From CAVVYA01 sp963752345 (GTDB lineage: Bacteria; Pseudomonadota; Alphaproteobacteria; SMXQ01), in assembly GCA_963752345.1 (NCBI GenBank), contig CAVVYA010000003.1:1-17544 (forward strand): DNA of 17,544 nucleotides. Direction: 5' to 3'. Shown piece by piece: positions 7,279 through 14,698 of this stretch. A model generated the notes under the pieces. That model saw nothing but the letters and a program-made list of their open reading frames with translations. It had not been told where the DNA came from and searched no databases. The position numbers and the translations under genes were made by a program. Each line of letters opens with the position of its first letter. Position 1 is the stretch's first letter.

Positions 7279-7965
7279 CTAAGCGGCCGGGGGCGGATCG
7301 TCCGGATCCGCCGGCGGCCTGGGCCGCAGAGTAGGCAGCTTCTTTACGAGGCGTACCACATTCTGCTCATTCTCAGAATTGCTGCCTAATGCGGGCTTTC
7401 GTTCCTTTTGCGTCGCTGTTTCACCACTTTCAGACGGGAATACCTCCAAGATAGCCGCCACGTGAGAAGTCCCATTCTCCGTCACGTAGGGCATGACGTC
7501 GCCGGCCCTAAGGCCGAGGACGGCAGCACCTAAGAGCGACGAGACGGTAATGGATGGCAGCTGAGGGTCGCACTCATGCGGCCAAACCAGGACCCCGTGA
7601 ATTTTCTGAACCGATCCGTCTTCGCTTCTATCTCGAACCAGAATACGCGATCCGATTCGCACTACACTTGGCATGGCGGCATCCCCGCAAATGACCGCTC
7701 GTGTGAGCTCACGGCGTAGCAATTTGCCCAGGGCTTCATCCTGCAAGGCCATGTCCGCTAAGGTTGTGAGACGTCCAAAATGCCCTGCCGGAATGTAGAC
7801 GCGAGGCAACTCGCCCTCTCTCCGGGTGGATTGCGCGTTTCGCACTCTAAGCGAGGTTGCTGAACCTTTGTCTAGTGGCACGGGATTTTCGCAAAAAAAG
7901 CACCGGCTCGCGGCGCGGGGCAGGCGACTACTGCAGTTAGGGCACATATAGGGAGTATTCCGCAT
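7279..7965 (-). CDS. Zinc-ribbon plus Rnk/GreA-GreB C-terminal-like protein
   Basis: Start 7965 is set by AAGGAGG six bases upstream; an ATG at 8010 has no such site. Residues 7-25 form a treble-cysteine ribbon, CPNC...CFFC (Cys 8, 11, 22, 25), likely binding one zinc. An Rnk-like part follows: LPRVYIPAGHFGRLTTLAD, then VVRIGSRILVRD, KIHGVLVWPHECD, SSLLGAAVLGLRAGDVMPYV and AAILEVFPS. The C-terminus is a low-complexity Pro-rich tail (RPRPPADPDDPPPAA). The fold predicts a Gre-factor-like partner of RNA polymerase; the added ribbon and tail (228 residues against about 137 for Rnk) suggest a distinct contact or regulation. The downstream Rnk-like gene begins 76 bases after this stop, or 1 base after it if the alternative start is used. 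The function of the ribbon fusion is not known to me. Confidence 0.75.
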   Translation of the reverse strand: MRNTPYMCPNCSSRLPRAASRCFFCENPVPLDKGSATSLRVRNAQSTRREGELPRVYIPAGHFGRLTTLADMALQDEALGKLLRRELTRAVICGDAAMPSVVRIGSRILVRDRSEDGSVQKIHGVLVWPHECDPQLPSITVSSLLGAAVLGLRAGDVMPYVTENGTSHVAAILEVFPSESGETATQKERKPALGSNSENEQNVVRLVKKLPTLRPRPPADPDDPPPAA

Positions 7966-8030
7966 GACAGCCTCCTTCGATGGGCGACTCACGCCGCGCC
8001 AAAAGGTCAAACGAAAGGATGAGGAGCTGC

Positions 8031-8074
8031 CCCCGGGTGTCGCGTCCAGCCTATCTAGCTGGAGGCACCCGGGG
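8031..8074 (-). promoter_or_regulatory. Strong hairpin in the presumed 5' leader of the Rnk-like genes
   Basis: CCCCGGGTG (8031-8039) pairs with CACCCGGGG (8066-8074). Inside it TCCAGC (8045-8050) pairs with GCTGGA (8058-8063) around the loop CTATCTA, giving 15 pairs with one asymmetric internal loop. It lies 66-110 bases upstream of the start at 7965. It could be a leader structure, a protein-binding site, or the terminator of an upstream unit. Confidence 0.5.
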
Positions 8075-8159
8075 CGGAGGAGCCTGCGAGAATGGACTCG
8101 GAGCGTTCGGAAAAATTACGAGCGCGGGGAATGTTGCAGGCGATGATCATGGTGATCTC

Positions 8160-8188
8160 TATATGTCATTGCTGCGTTGCAAATTCAA
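8160..8188 (-). promoter_or_regulatory. Weak sigma-70-like promoter candidate for the Rnk-like genes
   Basis: On the minus strand, TTGAAT (8183-8188) and CATATA (8160-8165) are separated by 17 bases. This would start transcription near 8153 and give a leader of about 190 nt containing the 8031-8074 hairpin. The -10 match is poor, so this is tentative. Confidence 0.2.
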
Positions 8189-8393
8189 GCCACAAAGCTT
8201 TTTTAGCACTGCCATGCAAGCCAGGGATGTATGGTTGTCAGTTTGGTTCCGATCCGCCTCACTCGTTTCTTGATGAACCGGACACCGTCTAGATGGCCCT
8301 GACCATGCGACCGAGCGCGGCAAAAGGGTTGCCGCAGAGGCGGTAGGATTCGTGCGCGCCCAGGAGGACTGCGGCGCACCATTGCAGCAGAGA

Positions 8394-8480
8394 TTACGTC
8401 ATCCGGTAGCCGAACAACGCGGCAGCGACCGCGTCCGGGCCGCGTTGTCCCTGAGGGCGAACAATGGCGAGGAACCTCAT
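8394..8480 (-). CDS. 28-residue ORF overlapping the upstream small gene (doubtful)
   Basis: ATG at 8480 overlaps the preceding stop as ATGA, and the frame ends with TAA at 8394-8396, giving MRFLAIVRPQGQRGPDAVAA and eight more residues. Translational coupling is plausible. The peptide matches nothing I know, and it may continue in another frame if an indel is present. Confidence 0.2.
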   Translation of the reverse strand: MRFLAIVRPQGQRGPDAVAAALFGYRMT

Positions 8481-8647
8481 GCGCGGGCCTGGTCCCCGGC
8501 AGCCTGATAGTCAAAGCCTTGAGCGAGAGGGTACAGGGCAAGCATCGCCGTCACGAAGATCGTGCCGACCAGCAGAGCCGGCCAACCGCCGAACAGAGAG
8601 CGTGGCGGCGCCTTGCCCTTCCTGTCCACGGACCCCGCCGTTGTCAT
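8477..8647 (-). CDS. Small one-TM membrane protein, 56 residues
   Basis: This frame starts at ATG 8647, overlapping the stop of the gene before it as ATGA, which implies translational coupling. The product has a basic, Pro-containing N-terminus (DRKGKAPPRS), one hydrophobic helix (WPALLVGTIFVTAMLALYPLA, residues 22-42) and a short polar tail. The charge pattern suggests a cytoplasmic N-terminus. I do not recognise the family. The gene is too short for confident prediction, but the overlap, the clean TM segment and the GC-rich wobble positions support it. It probably works with its overlapping neighbour in the membrane. Confidence 0.45.
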   Translation of the reverse strand: MTTAGSVDRKGKAPPRSLFGGWPALLVGTIFVTAMLALYPLAQGFDYQAAGDQARA

Positions 8648-8935
8648 GGCTCTGGCTTCCGTCTTGGCCCTTCGCCCGACGGCGGGGCCTGATCATTGGC
8701 CGGCTCGTCCGAAATCACCACGAACTCGCCCTCGATGATGTTCGACTCCGGATACGGCGCCTTCCTGCCGCCGCGCTTGGCGCGGCCGGCCCATCACACG
8801 ATACGCGACGGCGCCAACCACGAACACCGGAAGCAACAGGAGGACAAGGCCGCTCGCAAGCGCCGCGAGCGCCAGGGCCACGGCAAGTGTGCCCGTCATC
8901 ATGATCGATGCTCGCCAAAACGACACATCCTGCAT
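8644..8935 (-). pseudogene. Small membrane protein with conserved-looking NIIEGEFVVISDE tail, frameshifted
   Basis: From ATG 8935 the product reads MQDVSFWRASIMMTGTLAVA and continues as a 30-residue hydrophobic stretch (LALAALASGLVLLLLPVFVVGAV), long enough for one or two TM segments. In the region 8785-8805 the frame moves by one base. It then continues as RAKRGGRKAPYPESNIIEGE, FVVISDEP and a Pro-rich end, stopping with TGA at 8644-8646. Staying in the first frame gives an Arg/Gly-rich tail to 8693 that looks non-native. The acidic IIEGE-type tail resembles small alphaproteobacterial membrane proteins of unknown role that I recall only loosely. It overlaps the 56-residue gene by ATGA. Confidence 0.5.
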
Positions 8936-9104
8936 GCGCCAGGAGAAACCGCTGCATGGGTTCTGGCTGTGCGACCTGACCGTCTCCTCTTAGCACCCAG
9001 GAGGGACCAGCCTTCCCGACGGCAAACTCGAGGACCGATCGTACAATCGGGGCCACCTCTGCCAGCCTTCCGCGTCTATACGAACTTGTCAGAAACGGGC
9101 CGTT

Positions 9105-9145
9105 CCGCTCGCAGTGGGGGACATGGCTGCCGATGTTGCGAGCGG
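9105..9145 (-). terminator. Inverted repeat downstream of tex
   Basis: CCGCTCGCA (9105-9113) and TGCGAGCGG (9137-9145) form a perfect 9-bp stem with a 23-nt loop, beginning 27 bases past the tex stop on the minus strand. No U-tract follows, so it is a weak terminator or a 3'-end stabiliser. The neighbouring 9057-9171 interval contains nothing else I can identify. Confidence 0.4.
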
Positions 9146-9171
9146 GGCGATCCTACAGGAGGCGCGTCCGC

Positions 9172-11484
9172 CTATTTCCGCTTGAACGCTTCGGCCAAAG
9201 CCGCCCCCAGGGTCCCCTGAGGAGCCGGCTTGTCGCGCTGTGGCGGCTTTGGCGGCGGCTGGATGCGCTGGTGGGGCTTGCCGGGGTCGCGTGGGGCCGG
9301 CCGGGACGCACCGGCTTCACCGTCCTTGCGCATGGACAGGCCGATGCGCTTGCGCGGAATGTCGACGTCGACGACGCGCACCTTCACCACGTCGCCGGCC
9401 TTGACCACCTCGTGGGCGTCTTTCACGAAGCGGTCGGCGAGTTGCGAAACATGCACCAGCCCGTCCTGATGCACGCCGATATCGACGAAGGCGCCGAACG
9501 CGGCGACATTGGTGACGGTGCCTTCGAGCAGCATTCCGGGCTTCAGATGCTTGATGTCGTCGACGCCCTCGGCGAAGGTTGCCGTCTTGAATCCGGGACG
9601 CGGATCGCGGCCGGGCTTCTCCAATTCGGCGATGATGTCGCGCACTGTGGGCAGGCCGAAACGCTCATCGACGAACACGCGCGGATCGAGCGCCTTCAGG
9701 GCCGCACTGTCGGCCATCAGCGCGCGTACGTCGCGCCCGCAGGCGGCAACGATCTTTTTCGCCACGCCATAGGCTTCGGGGTGCACGGCTGAAGCATCGA
9801 GCGGCTCGCTTCCATTGGGAATGCGCAGGAATCCGGCGCATTGCTCGAAGGTGCGCTGGCCGAGCCGGCTGACCTTCAGCAATTCCTTGCGGCTGGCAAA
9901 AGGTCCGGTCGCGTCACGATGCGCGACAATGGCTTCGGCGAGCGATTCGCCGAGCCCGGAAACGCGGGCCAGCAGCGGGGCAGACGCGGTGTTGAGGTCG
10001 ACGCCGACGGCATTCACGGCGTCTTCGACGACGGCTTCCAGCGAGCGGCCCAGCCGGTGTTGGTCGACATCGTGCTGGTACTGGCCAACGCCGATCGATT
10101 TCGGTTCGATTTTGACAAGCTCCGCGAGAGGATCCTGCAGGCGGCGCGCGATGGACACGGCGCCACGGAGCGACACGTCAAGCGCCGGAAACTCCCGCGC
10201 CGCCCTCTCCGACGCGGAATAGACCGATGCGCCGGCCTCGCTGACGATCACTTTCAGCGGCTTCGGCGCGGGCATGTCCGCCAGCATGTCCGCCACCAGT
10301 TTCTCGGTTTCGCGGCTGCCCGTGCCATTGCCGATGGAAATCAGCTCGACACCATGCTGACGGACCAGGCTGGCCAGTTCGATCTGCGTGCCACGCACAT
10401 CGTTTTTCGGTGGAAACGGGTAGACGGTGGTCGTCGCCAGCAGTTTCCCCGTGCCGTCGACCACCGCCACCTTGACGCCGGTGCGAATGCCGGGATCCAG
10501 GCCCATGGTGGCGCGCGAGCCGGCCGGTGCCGCCAGGAGCAGATCCTTGAGATTGCGCGCGAAGACTTGAATCGCCTCTTCTTCGGCCCGCTCGCGCATG
10601 TCGCGCATCAGGTCGACCAAAAGATTGAGCGACAGCTTGACCCGCCAGGTCCAGCCGGCAACCTCCATCAGCCACCGGTCGCCGGGAAGCTGTCCGCGAA
10701 TAGCGTAGGCGTCCGCGATCATGCGCTGCACGGGCTTGATCGGGGAGGCGTCATCGGCATCGACCTCGATGTCGAGATACAGCACATCCTCGTTGCGGCC
10801 GCGCAGCATGGCCAGAGCGCGATGGCTGGGAACGGTCGCCCAGCGCTCGGTATGGTCGAAGTAGTCGGAGAATTTCGCGCCGGATTCCCGCTTGCCATCG
10901 GCCACGCGCGAACGCAGGAAGGCGCGTTCCTTCATGTAATTGCGCAGCGTGCCGACCAGATCGGCGTTCTCCGCGAATTGCTCCGACAGGATATCGCGGG
11001 CGCCTTCGAGCGCCGCCTTCACATCCGGCACGTCGTCGGTGACGTAGGCGGCGGCGAGTTCCAGCGGCACTGCGGCACGATCCGCCAGGATTGCTTCCGC
11101 CAATGGCCCGAGGCCACGCTCGCGGGCGATCTCCGCCTTGGTGCGGCGCTTCGGCTTATAGGGCAGATAGATGTCTTCGAGTTCCGCCTTCGTGGATGCG
11201 GCGGCGATCTTCGCTTCCAAGTCGCCGGTCAGCTTACCCTGCTCGCGGATCGAGCCGAGGATGGCCTCGCGGCGCGCGTCGAATTCGCGCAGATAGACAA
11301 GCCGCTCCGCCAGCGTTCGAAGCTGCGTGTCGTCCAGCCCGCCCGTCACTTCCTTGCGATAGCGCGCGACGAATGGAACCGTCGCGCCCTCGTCCAGAAG
11401 TCCAATGGCCGACGCCGCTTGCTCGGGTCTCGCATTGATCTCTGCGGCGATGATGGCGGCGATGCGCTTGATGTCCGTGGTCAT
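9172..11484 (-). CDS. tex: Transcription accessory protein Tex
   Basis: The 770-residue product is full-length for Tex and uninterrupted. It begins with the helical Tex N-terminal region (EQAASAIGLLDEGATVPFVA, ARYRKEVTGGLDDTQLR, LEDIYLPYKPKRRTKAEIAR). Next comes a YqgF-like RNase H fold (TMGLDPGIRTGVKVAVVDGT; ISIGNGTGSRETEKLV) and helix-hairpin-helix repeats (GVDLNTASAPLLARVSGLGE; FASRKELLKVSRLG). The C-terminal S1 domain is GTVTNVAAFGAFVDIGVHQD, DGLVHVSQL, RIGLSM. A Pro/Lys-rich tail ends the chain. Tex binds nucleic acid and affects transcription elongation and stress tolerance; the precise activity is unsettled. The start at 11484 has AGGAA upstream. A promoter candidate is at 11514-11543. 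It is transcribed away from the catabolic genes. Confidence 0.97.
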   Translation of the reverse strand: MTTDIKRIAAIIAAEINARPEQAASAIGLLDEGATVPFVARYRKEVTGGLDDTQLRTLAERLVYLREFDARREAILGSIREQGKLTGDLEAKIAAASTKAELEDIYLPYKPKRRTKAEIARERGLGPLAEAILADRAAVPLELAAAYVTDDVPDVKAALEGARDILSEQFAENADLVGTLRNYMKERAFLRSRVADGKRESGAKFSDYFDHTERWATVPSHRALAMLRGRNEDVLYLDIEVDADDASPIKPVQRMIADAYAIRGQLPGDRWLMEVAGWTWRVKLSLNLLVDLMRDMRERAEEEAIQVFARNLKDLLLAAPAGSRATMGLDPGIRTGVKVAVVDGTGKLLATTTVYPFPPKNDVRGTQIELASLVRQHGVELISIGNGTGSRETEKLVADMLADMPAPKPLKVIVSEAGASVYSASERAAREFPALDVSLRGAVSIARRLQDPLAELVKIEPKSIGVGQYQHDVDQHRLGRSLEAVVEDAVNAVGVDLNTASAPLLARVSGLGESLAEAIVAHRDATGPFASRKELLKVSRLGQRTFEQCAGFLRIPNGSEPLDASAVHPEAYGVAKKIVAACGRDVRALMADSAALKALDPRVFVDERFGLPTVRDIIAELEKPGRDPRPGFKTATFAEGVDDIKHLKPGMLLEGTVTNVAAFGAFVDIGVHQDGLVHVSQLADRFVKDAHEVVKAGDVVKVRVVDVDIPRKRIGLSMRKDGEAGASRPAPRDPGKPHQRIQPPPKPPQRDKPAPQGTLGAALAEAFKRK

Positions 11485-11513
11485 ATCGTTCCTGCAATCG
11501 AAATCGGACGGAG

Positions 11514-11543
11514 AAAATAGGAATAATCGTGGGGGAATGCCAA
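11514..11543 (-). promoter_or_regulatory. Sigma-70-like promoter candidate for tex
   Basis: On the minus strand, TTGGCA (11538-11543; 5/6 match) and TATTTT (11514-11519; 4/6) are spaced by 18 bases. The predicted start near 11507 gives a leader of about 20 nt to the tex ATG at 11484. The palindrome at 11559-11572 lies just upstream of the -35. Confidence 0.4.
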
Positions 11544-11558
11544 GGAATCTTCCATCCT

Positions 11559-11572
11559 CGACTACGTAGTCG
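11559..11572. promoter_or_regulatory. 14-bp perfect palindrome CGACTACGTAGTCG, operator-like
   Basis: CGACTACGTAGTCG is fully self-complementary and sits between the divergent tex and SDR genes. It is 16 bp upstream of the candidate tex -35 and 224 bp upstream of the SDR start. Its symmetry fits a dimeric regulator site. No regulator gene is in the window. Confidence 0.4.
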
Positions 11573-11795
11573 TCGATCGCCGTGAGGCGCTGCCTTCCGC
11601 AACGATGGGCCTTTTCATCCTGGCACTTTCGCTGTTAGCTTGAGACTGCGCAAAGAGCGCGAGGTGCATTCGGCATCGTGTCATGCGCGCCATTCACAAC
11701 ACACTGGATCCGAAGCACGCAAAGTTCTCCGGCCGCGTCGCACGGCAGCATGGACGCGAAAGGGAGGCGCTTCGATCCTTGGGAGGGAGAGAACC

Positions 11796-12617
<822 letters not shown>

Positions 12618-12636
12618 AGAAATTCGGGGAGGAGAA

Positions 12637-13359
12637 ATGGCTTATACGTTGTGGCGGGGCGTCGTCGGGCTGGTCAAGCCGACGCGGCGTCCAGGATCGC
12701 TGGAAGAACTCATCCGGCTGCTGCCCGAAGGCATCGGCGTCGTGCCGCTTCTGCTCAACATCCGGCAGGGCAACGAGACGGAGTTCAAGGAGGCGCTGGA
12801 TCACTACAAGCGCTACGCGGGCGAACTCGCCGAGCAGGGTGTCGACATGATTCGCCTCGGCGGCACGCCGCCCTTCATGATGCTCGGCGTCGAAGGTGAG
12901 GCGGCGCTGATTCGCAAGTGGGAGAAGGAATTGAAGACGCCGATCGTCACCGACGGCCAGACCCACGCGGCGGCGATGCGCGCGCTCGGTATCAAGAAAT
13001 TCATCGGCGCGAGCTACTCGGCGCTGCAGAACAAGATCGTCATCAAATACATGAAGCAGGCCGGCTTCAAGGTGGCGTCGATGGAGCCGCTCGATGTCCC
13101 GTTCGATCAAGTGGGTCAGATCTCACCGCACGAGGTCTATGCCCACATCCGCCGGCTGTTTTTGGCAAATCGCGGCGCCGACGGCATCTATATCCAGGGC
13201 GGCGGCTGGCGCACCACCGAGATCGTCGAATTGCTGGAGCAAGACCTGCAGGTGCCTGTCGTGCATGCGACGATCTGCCAGTCTTGGGAGATACAGAAAC
13301 GTCTGCACGTGCGTCAGCCGGTTCGCGGTTACGGCCGCCTGCTCGCCGAATTGCCGTAG
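12637..13359 (+). CDS. Asp/Glu racemase-superfamily protein, arylmalonate decarboxylase/maleate isomerase-like, lacking canonical Cys
   Basis: ATG 12637 has GGGGAGGAG immediately upstream; the 240-residue product equals the size of arylmalonate decarboxylase (AMDase). Family landmarks are seen: IGVVPLLLNIRQGN near the N-terminus, MIRLGGTPPFMMLG (71-84, first active-site loop), GASYSALQNKIVIKYMK (124-140, with Tyr 127 matching the family Tyr), GADGIYIQGGGWRTTEIV (180-197, second active-site loop) and PVRGYGRLL (228-236). The first Cys of racemases and isomerases is Gly, as in AMDase, but the second site also reads QGGG, so neither catalytic Cys is present; the only Cys is 214. It probably acts on a carboxylate but may not use thiol chemistry. 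A paralogue is at 14699-15442. Confidence 0.85.
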   Translation: MAYTLWRGVVGLVKPTRRPGSLEELIRLLPEGIGVVPLLLNIRQGNETEFKEALDHYKRYAGELAEQGVDMIRLGGTPPFMMLGVEGEAALIRKWEKELKTPIVTDGQTHAAAMRALGIKKFIGASYSALQNKIVIKYMKQAGFKVASMEPLDVPFDQVGQISPHEVYAHIRRLFLANRGADGIYIQGGGWRTTEIVELLEQDLQVPVVHATICQSWEIQKRLHVRQPVRGYGRLLAELP

Positions 13360-13454
13360 CCGGCACGTTGGCGCTCGTGGCGGCGAGCGCCAGCCCCACC
13401 GAGCTTGCCCCGCCAGCGGGAGGAATTAGGGGGGATTGACCTCACATCTCCCTC

Positions 13455-13505
13455 CCCTCGATGAGTGAGGGTCGGGGTGGCGTGATGCCGGGTTCGCTGC
13501 CCGGC
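13455..13505. terminator. Two short hairpins between convergent genes
   Basis: CCCTC (13455-13459) pairs with GAGGG (13467-13471), and GCCGGG (13487-13492) with CCCGGC (13500-13505). They lie between the end of the racemase-like gene (13359) and the end of the minus-strand receptor gene (13514), where a bidirectional terminator is expected. T-runs are absent. Confidence 0.35.
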
Positions 13506-13513
13506 TTCTCCGC

Positions 13514-14578
13514 TTACGGGTACACGGCTATTGCTGCGGCTTCAGCAACTCGCGTGCGCGGGCGGCGAGAGGCGCCGGAGTCTCGGTAGAGCCGCTCGAT
13601 CAAGCTCTGAACATCCTCACCGGTGACCGGCTCGATATCGATCTGCGTCTTTTTCGCGTCGGCGAGGAATTGCGCATCCTTCATGACCGCATCGAAGCCG
13701 CGGCGCAACGCCTGGACGCGGTCCGCGGGTACGCCGGCCGGCGCGAAATAGGGCCGCGACATCTGGTATTTGGCAAAGATCAGCTCGAGCACCTGGCGGT
13801 CTTCCGGCGTCGTTGCGATCTGGGTCGCCGACGGCACATTGGGCAGATTGGGATGCGGCTCGATGCCCATCTGCAGCAGGATATTGACCTTCTTGTCGCG
13901 CACCCAATCCGACCAGCCCGACATCAGGCTCGAATAGGCCCGTCCCGAATTGCCCTGCACCTCGCCCCGTTCCATCGCCAGCATGACTTCCTGGCCGCTG
14001 ACATAGCCGGCGACGATCTTCATCTTCGTGCCGAACATGTTGTTCAACAGCTGCGCGGTGATGCTGTGGTCGGTGCTCGGGCCGGCAGAACCGACGATGA
14101 GTTCGGTCTTCTTCAGATCGTCGAAGGTCTTCACCGGCGCGGTATGCCAGGCGATGAGCAGGAAGATGTCCTGCGACGGGCTGCCGATCCAGTTCAGTTT
14201 TTCGGCATCGTAATTGGCATTCTTGCCTTCGGGCGACAGGAGATGCAGGAGCCGCTCCAGCCCGGCGGTGTTCTGCGGTGCGCCAATCGCCGTGCCATCT
14301 TTTGGCGCGATGTTGGAGACGTGGTTTGTCATGGCCAGGCTGCCGGCGCCTGGCATGTTGCGCGGAATAATGCCGGGATTGCCCGGGATGTGGCGCGAAT
14401 AGTGGCGTGCCAGAAGCCGTGCCGTCGTATCGTAGCCGCCGCCGGTCGCGGAGCCGATGAACAGATTGATGTCCTTGCCCTTGTAGAAGTCCGACACGGC
14501 ATCGGCTTGCACCGTCGCCGCGCTGAACATCAAAAGGCCCAATGTGGGAAAGCCGATCAGCGCTCTGCAGAAACTCAT
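13514..14578 (-). CDS. Bug/TctC-family tripartite tricarboxylate receptor, C-terminus frameshifted
   Basis: Start 14578 gives a signal peptide (MSFCRALIGFPTLGLLMFSA then ATVQA, cleavage before DAVSDFYKGKD); GAGAGGGA-type purines lie upstream. The mature part has Bug signatures: VGxxxGGGYD-like IGSATGGGYDTTARLLARHY, IPGNPGIIPRNMPGAGSL, WIGSPSQDIFLLIAWHTAPV, ATQIATTPEDRQVLELIF and a VPADRVQALRRGFDAV helix. The last 20 residues (SGASRRPRTRVAEAAAIAVYP) look foreign. One base over, the frame reads TPAPLAARARELLKPQQ and stops at 13528-13530, matching the C-terminus of the second receptor (TPPDLAAKAGLNQN). So an indel near 13577 altered the end. The family captures carboxylates in the periplasm for TctAB; TctA/B are not in this window. 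Confidence 0.88.
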   Translation of the reverse strand: MSFCRALIGFPTLGLLMFSAATVQADAVSDFYKGKDINLFIGSATGGGYDTTARLLARHYSRHIPGNPGIIPRNMPGAGSLAMTNHVSNIAPKDGTAIGAPQNTAGLERLLHLLSPEGKNANYDAEKLNWIGSPSQDIFLLIAWHTAPVKTFDDLKKTELIVGSAGPSTDHSITAQLLNNMFGTKMKIVAGYVSGQEVMLAMERGEVQGNSGRAYSSLMSGWSDWVRDKKVNILLQMGIEPHPNLPNVPSATQIATTPEDRQVLELIFAKYQMSRPYFAPAGVPADRVQALRRGFDAVMKDAQFLADAKKTQIDIEPVTGEDVQSLIERLYRDSGASRRPRTRVAEAAAIAVYP

Positions 14579-14698
14579 GGTGACGTTCCCTCTCATGTGG
14601 ACCGGACGAAGCCGGCCTCTTATAACCCTGAGAGCAGCGTAAACTGAATCCGCCGCAGCGCAAAAGCTCAATATTGCGTCCGGCATGAAGGAGGAACG
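14579..14698. promoter_or_regulatory. Divergent promoter region between receptor and second racemase-like gene
   Basis: 120 bases separate the starts of two divergent genes. A plus-strand promoter candidate is listed separately. The minus-strand receptor's ribosome site is at about 14587-14593. I see no strong palindrome beyond an 8-bp CAATATTG. Confidence 0.5.
14598..14626 (+). promoter_or_regulatory. Sigma-70-like promoter candidate
   Basis: TGGACC (14598-14603; 4/6 match to -35) and TATAAC (14621-14626; 5/6 match to -10) are 17 bases apart. Transcription would begin near 14633, about 66 nt before ATG 14699, and cover the racemase-like and amidohydrolase genes. Confidence 0.4.

Larger units (their letters stand above)
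7966..8393. other. Leader/upstream region of the Rnk-like pair; no gene seen
   Basis: About 430 bases without a credible coding region on either strand. The proximal part holds a strong hairpin (8031-8074) and a weak promoter candidate (8160-8188) for the minus-strand Rnk-like genes. The rest (8190-8393) shows nothing I can assign. Short open frames here lack ribosome sites and family features. Confidence 0.5.
11485..11795. other. Divergent intergenic region between tex and the SDR gene
   Basis: About 310 bases with no credible gene; the frame upstream of the SDR start (11640-11795) is open but non-conserved in character. It contains a tex promoter candidate and a 14-bp palindrome. I could not find a good promoter for the SDR gene. 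Confidence 0.6.

Noticed and set aside
9841..11520. 559-codon open frame on the plus strand opposite tex
   Set aside because: tex is complete with all domains on the minus strand; long antisense frames are common opposite GC-rich genes, and this one shows no recognisable domain.
11640..11795. 52-codon N-terminal extension of the SDR
   Set aside because: The GTG at 11796 has a strong ribosome site and gives the normal SDR N-terminus; the extension is Arg/Lys-rich and non-family.
13670..14647. 325-codon plus-strand frame opposite the first Bug receptor
   Set aside because: The minus-strand product has a signal peptide and Bug motifs throughout; the plus-strand frame is rich in His/Arg repeats typical of a shadow.
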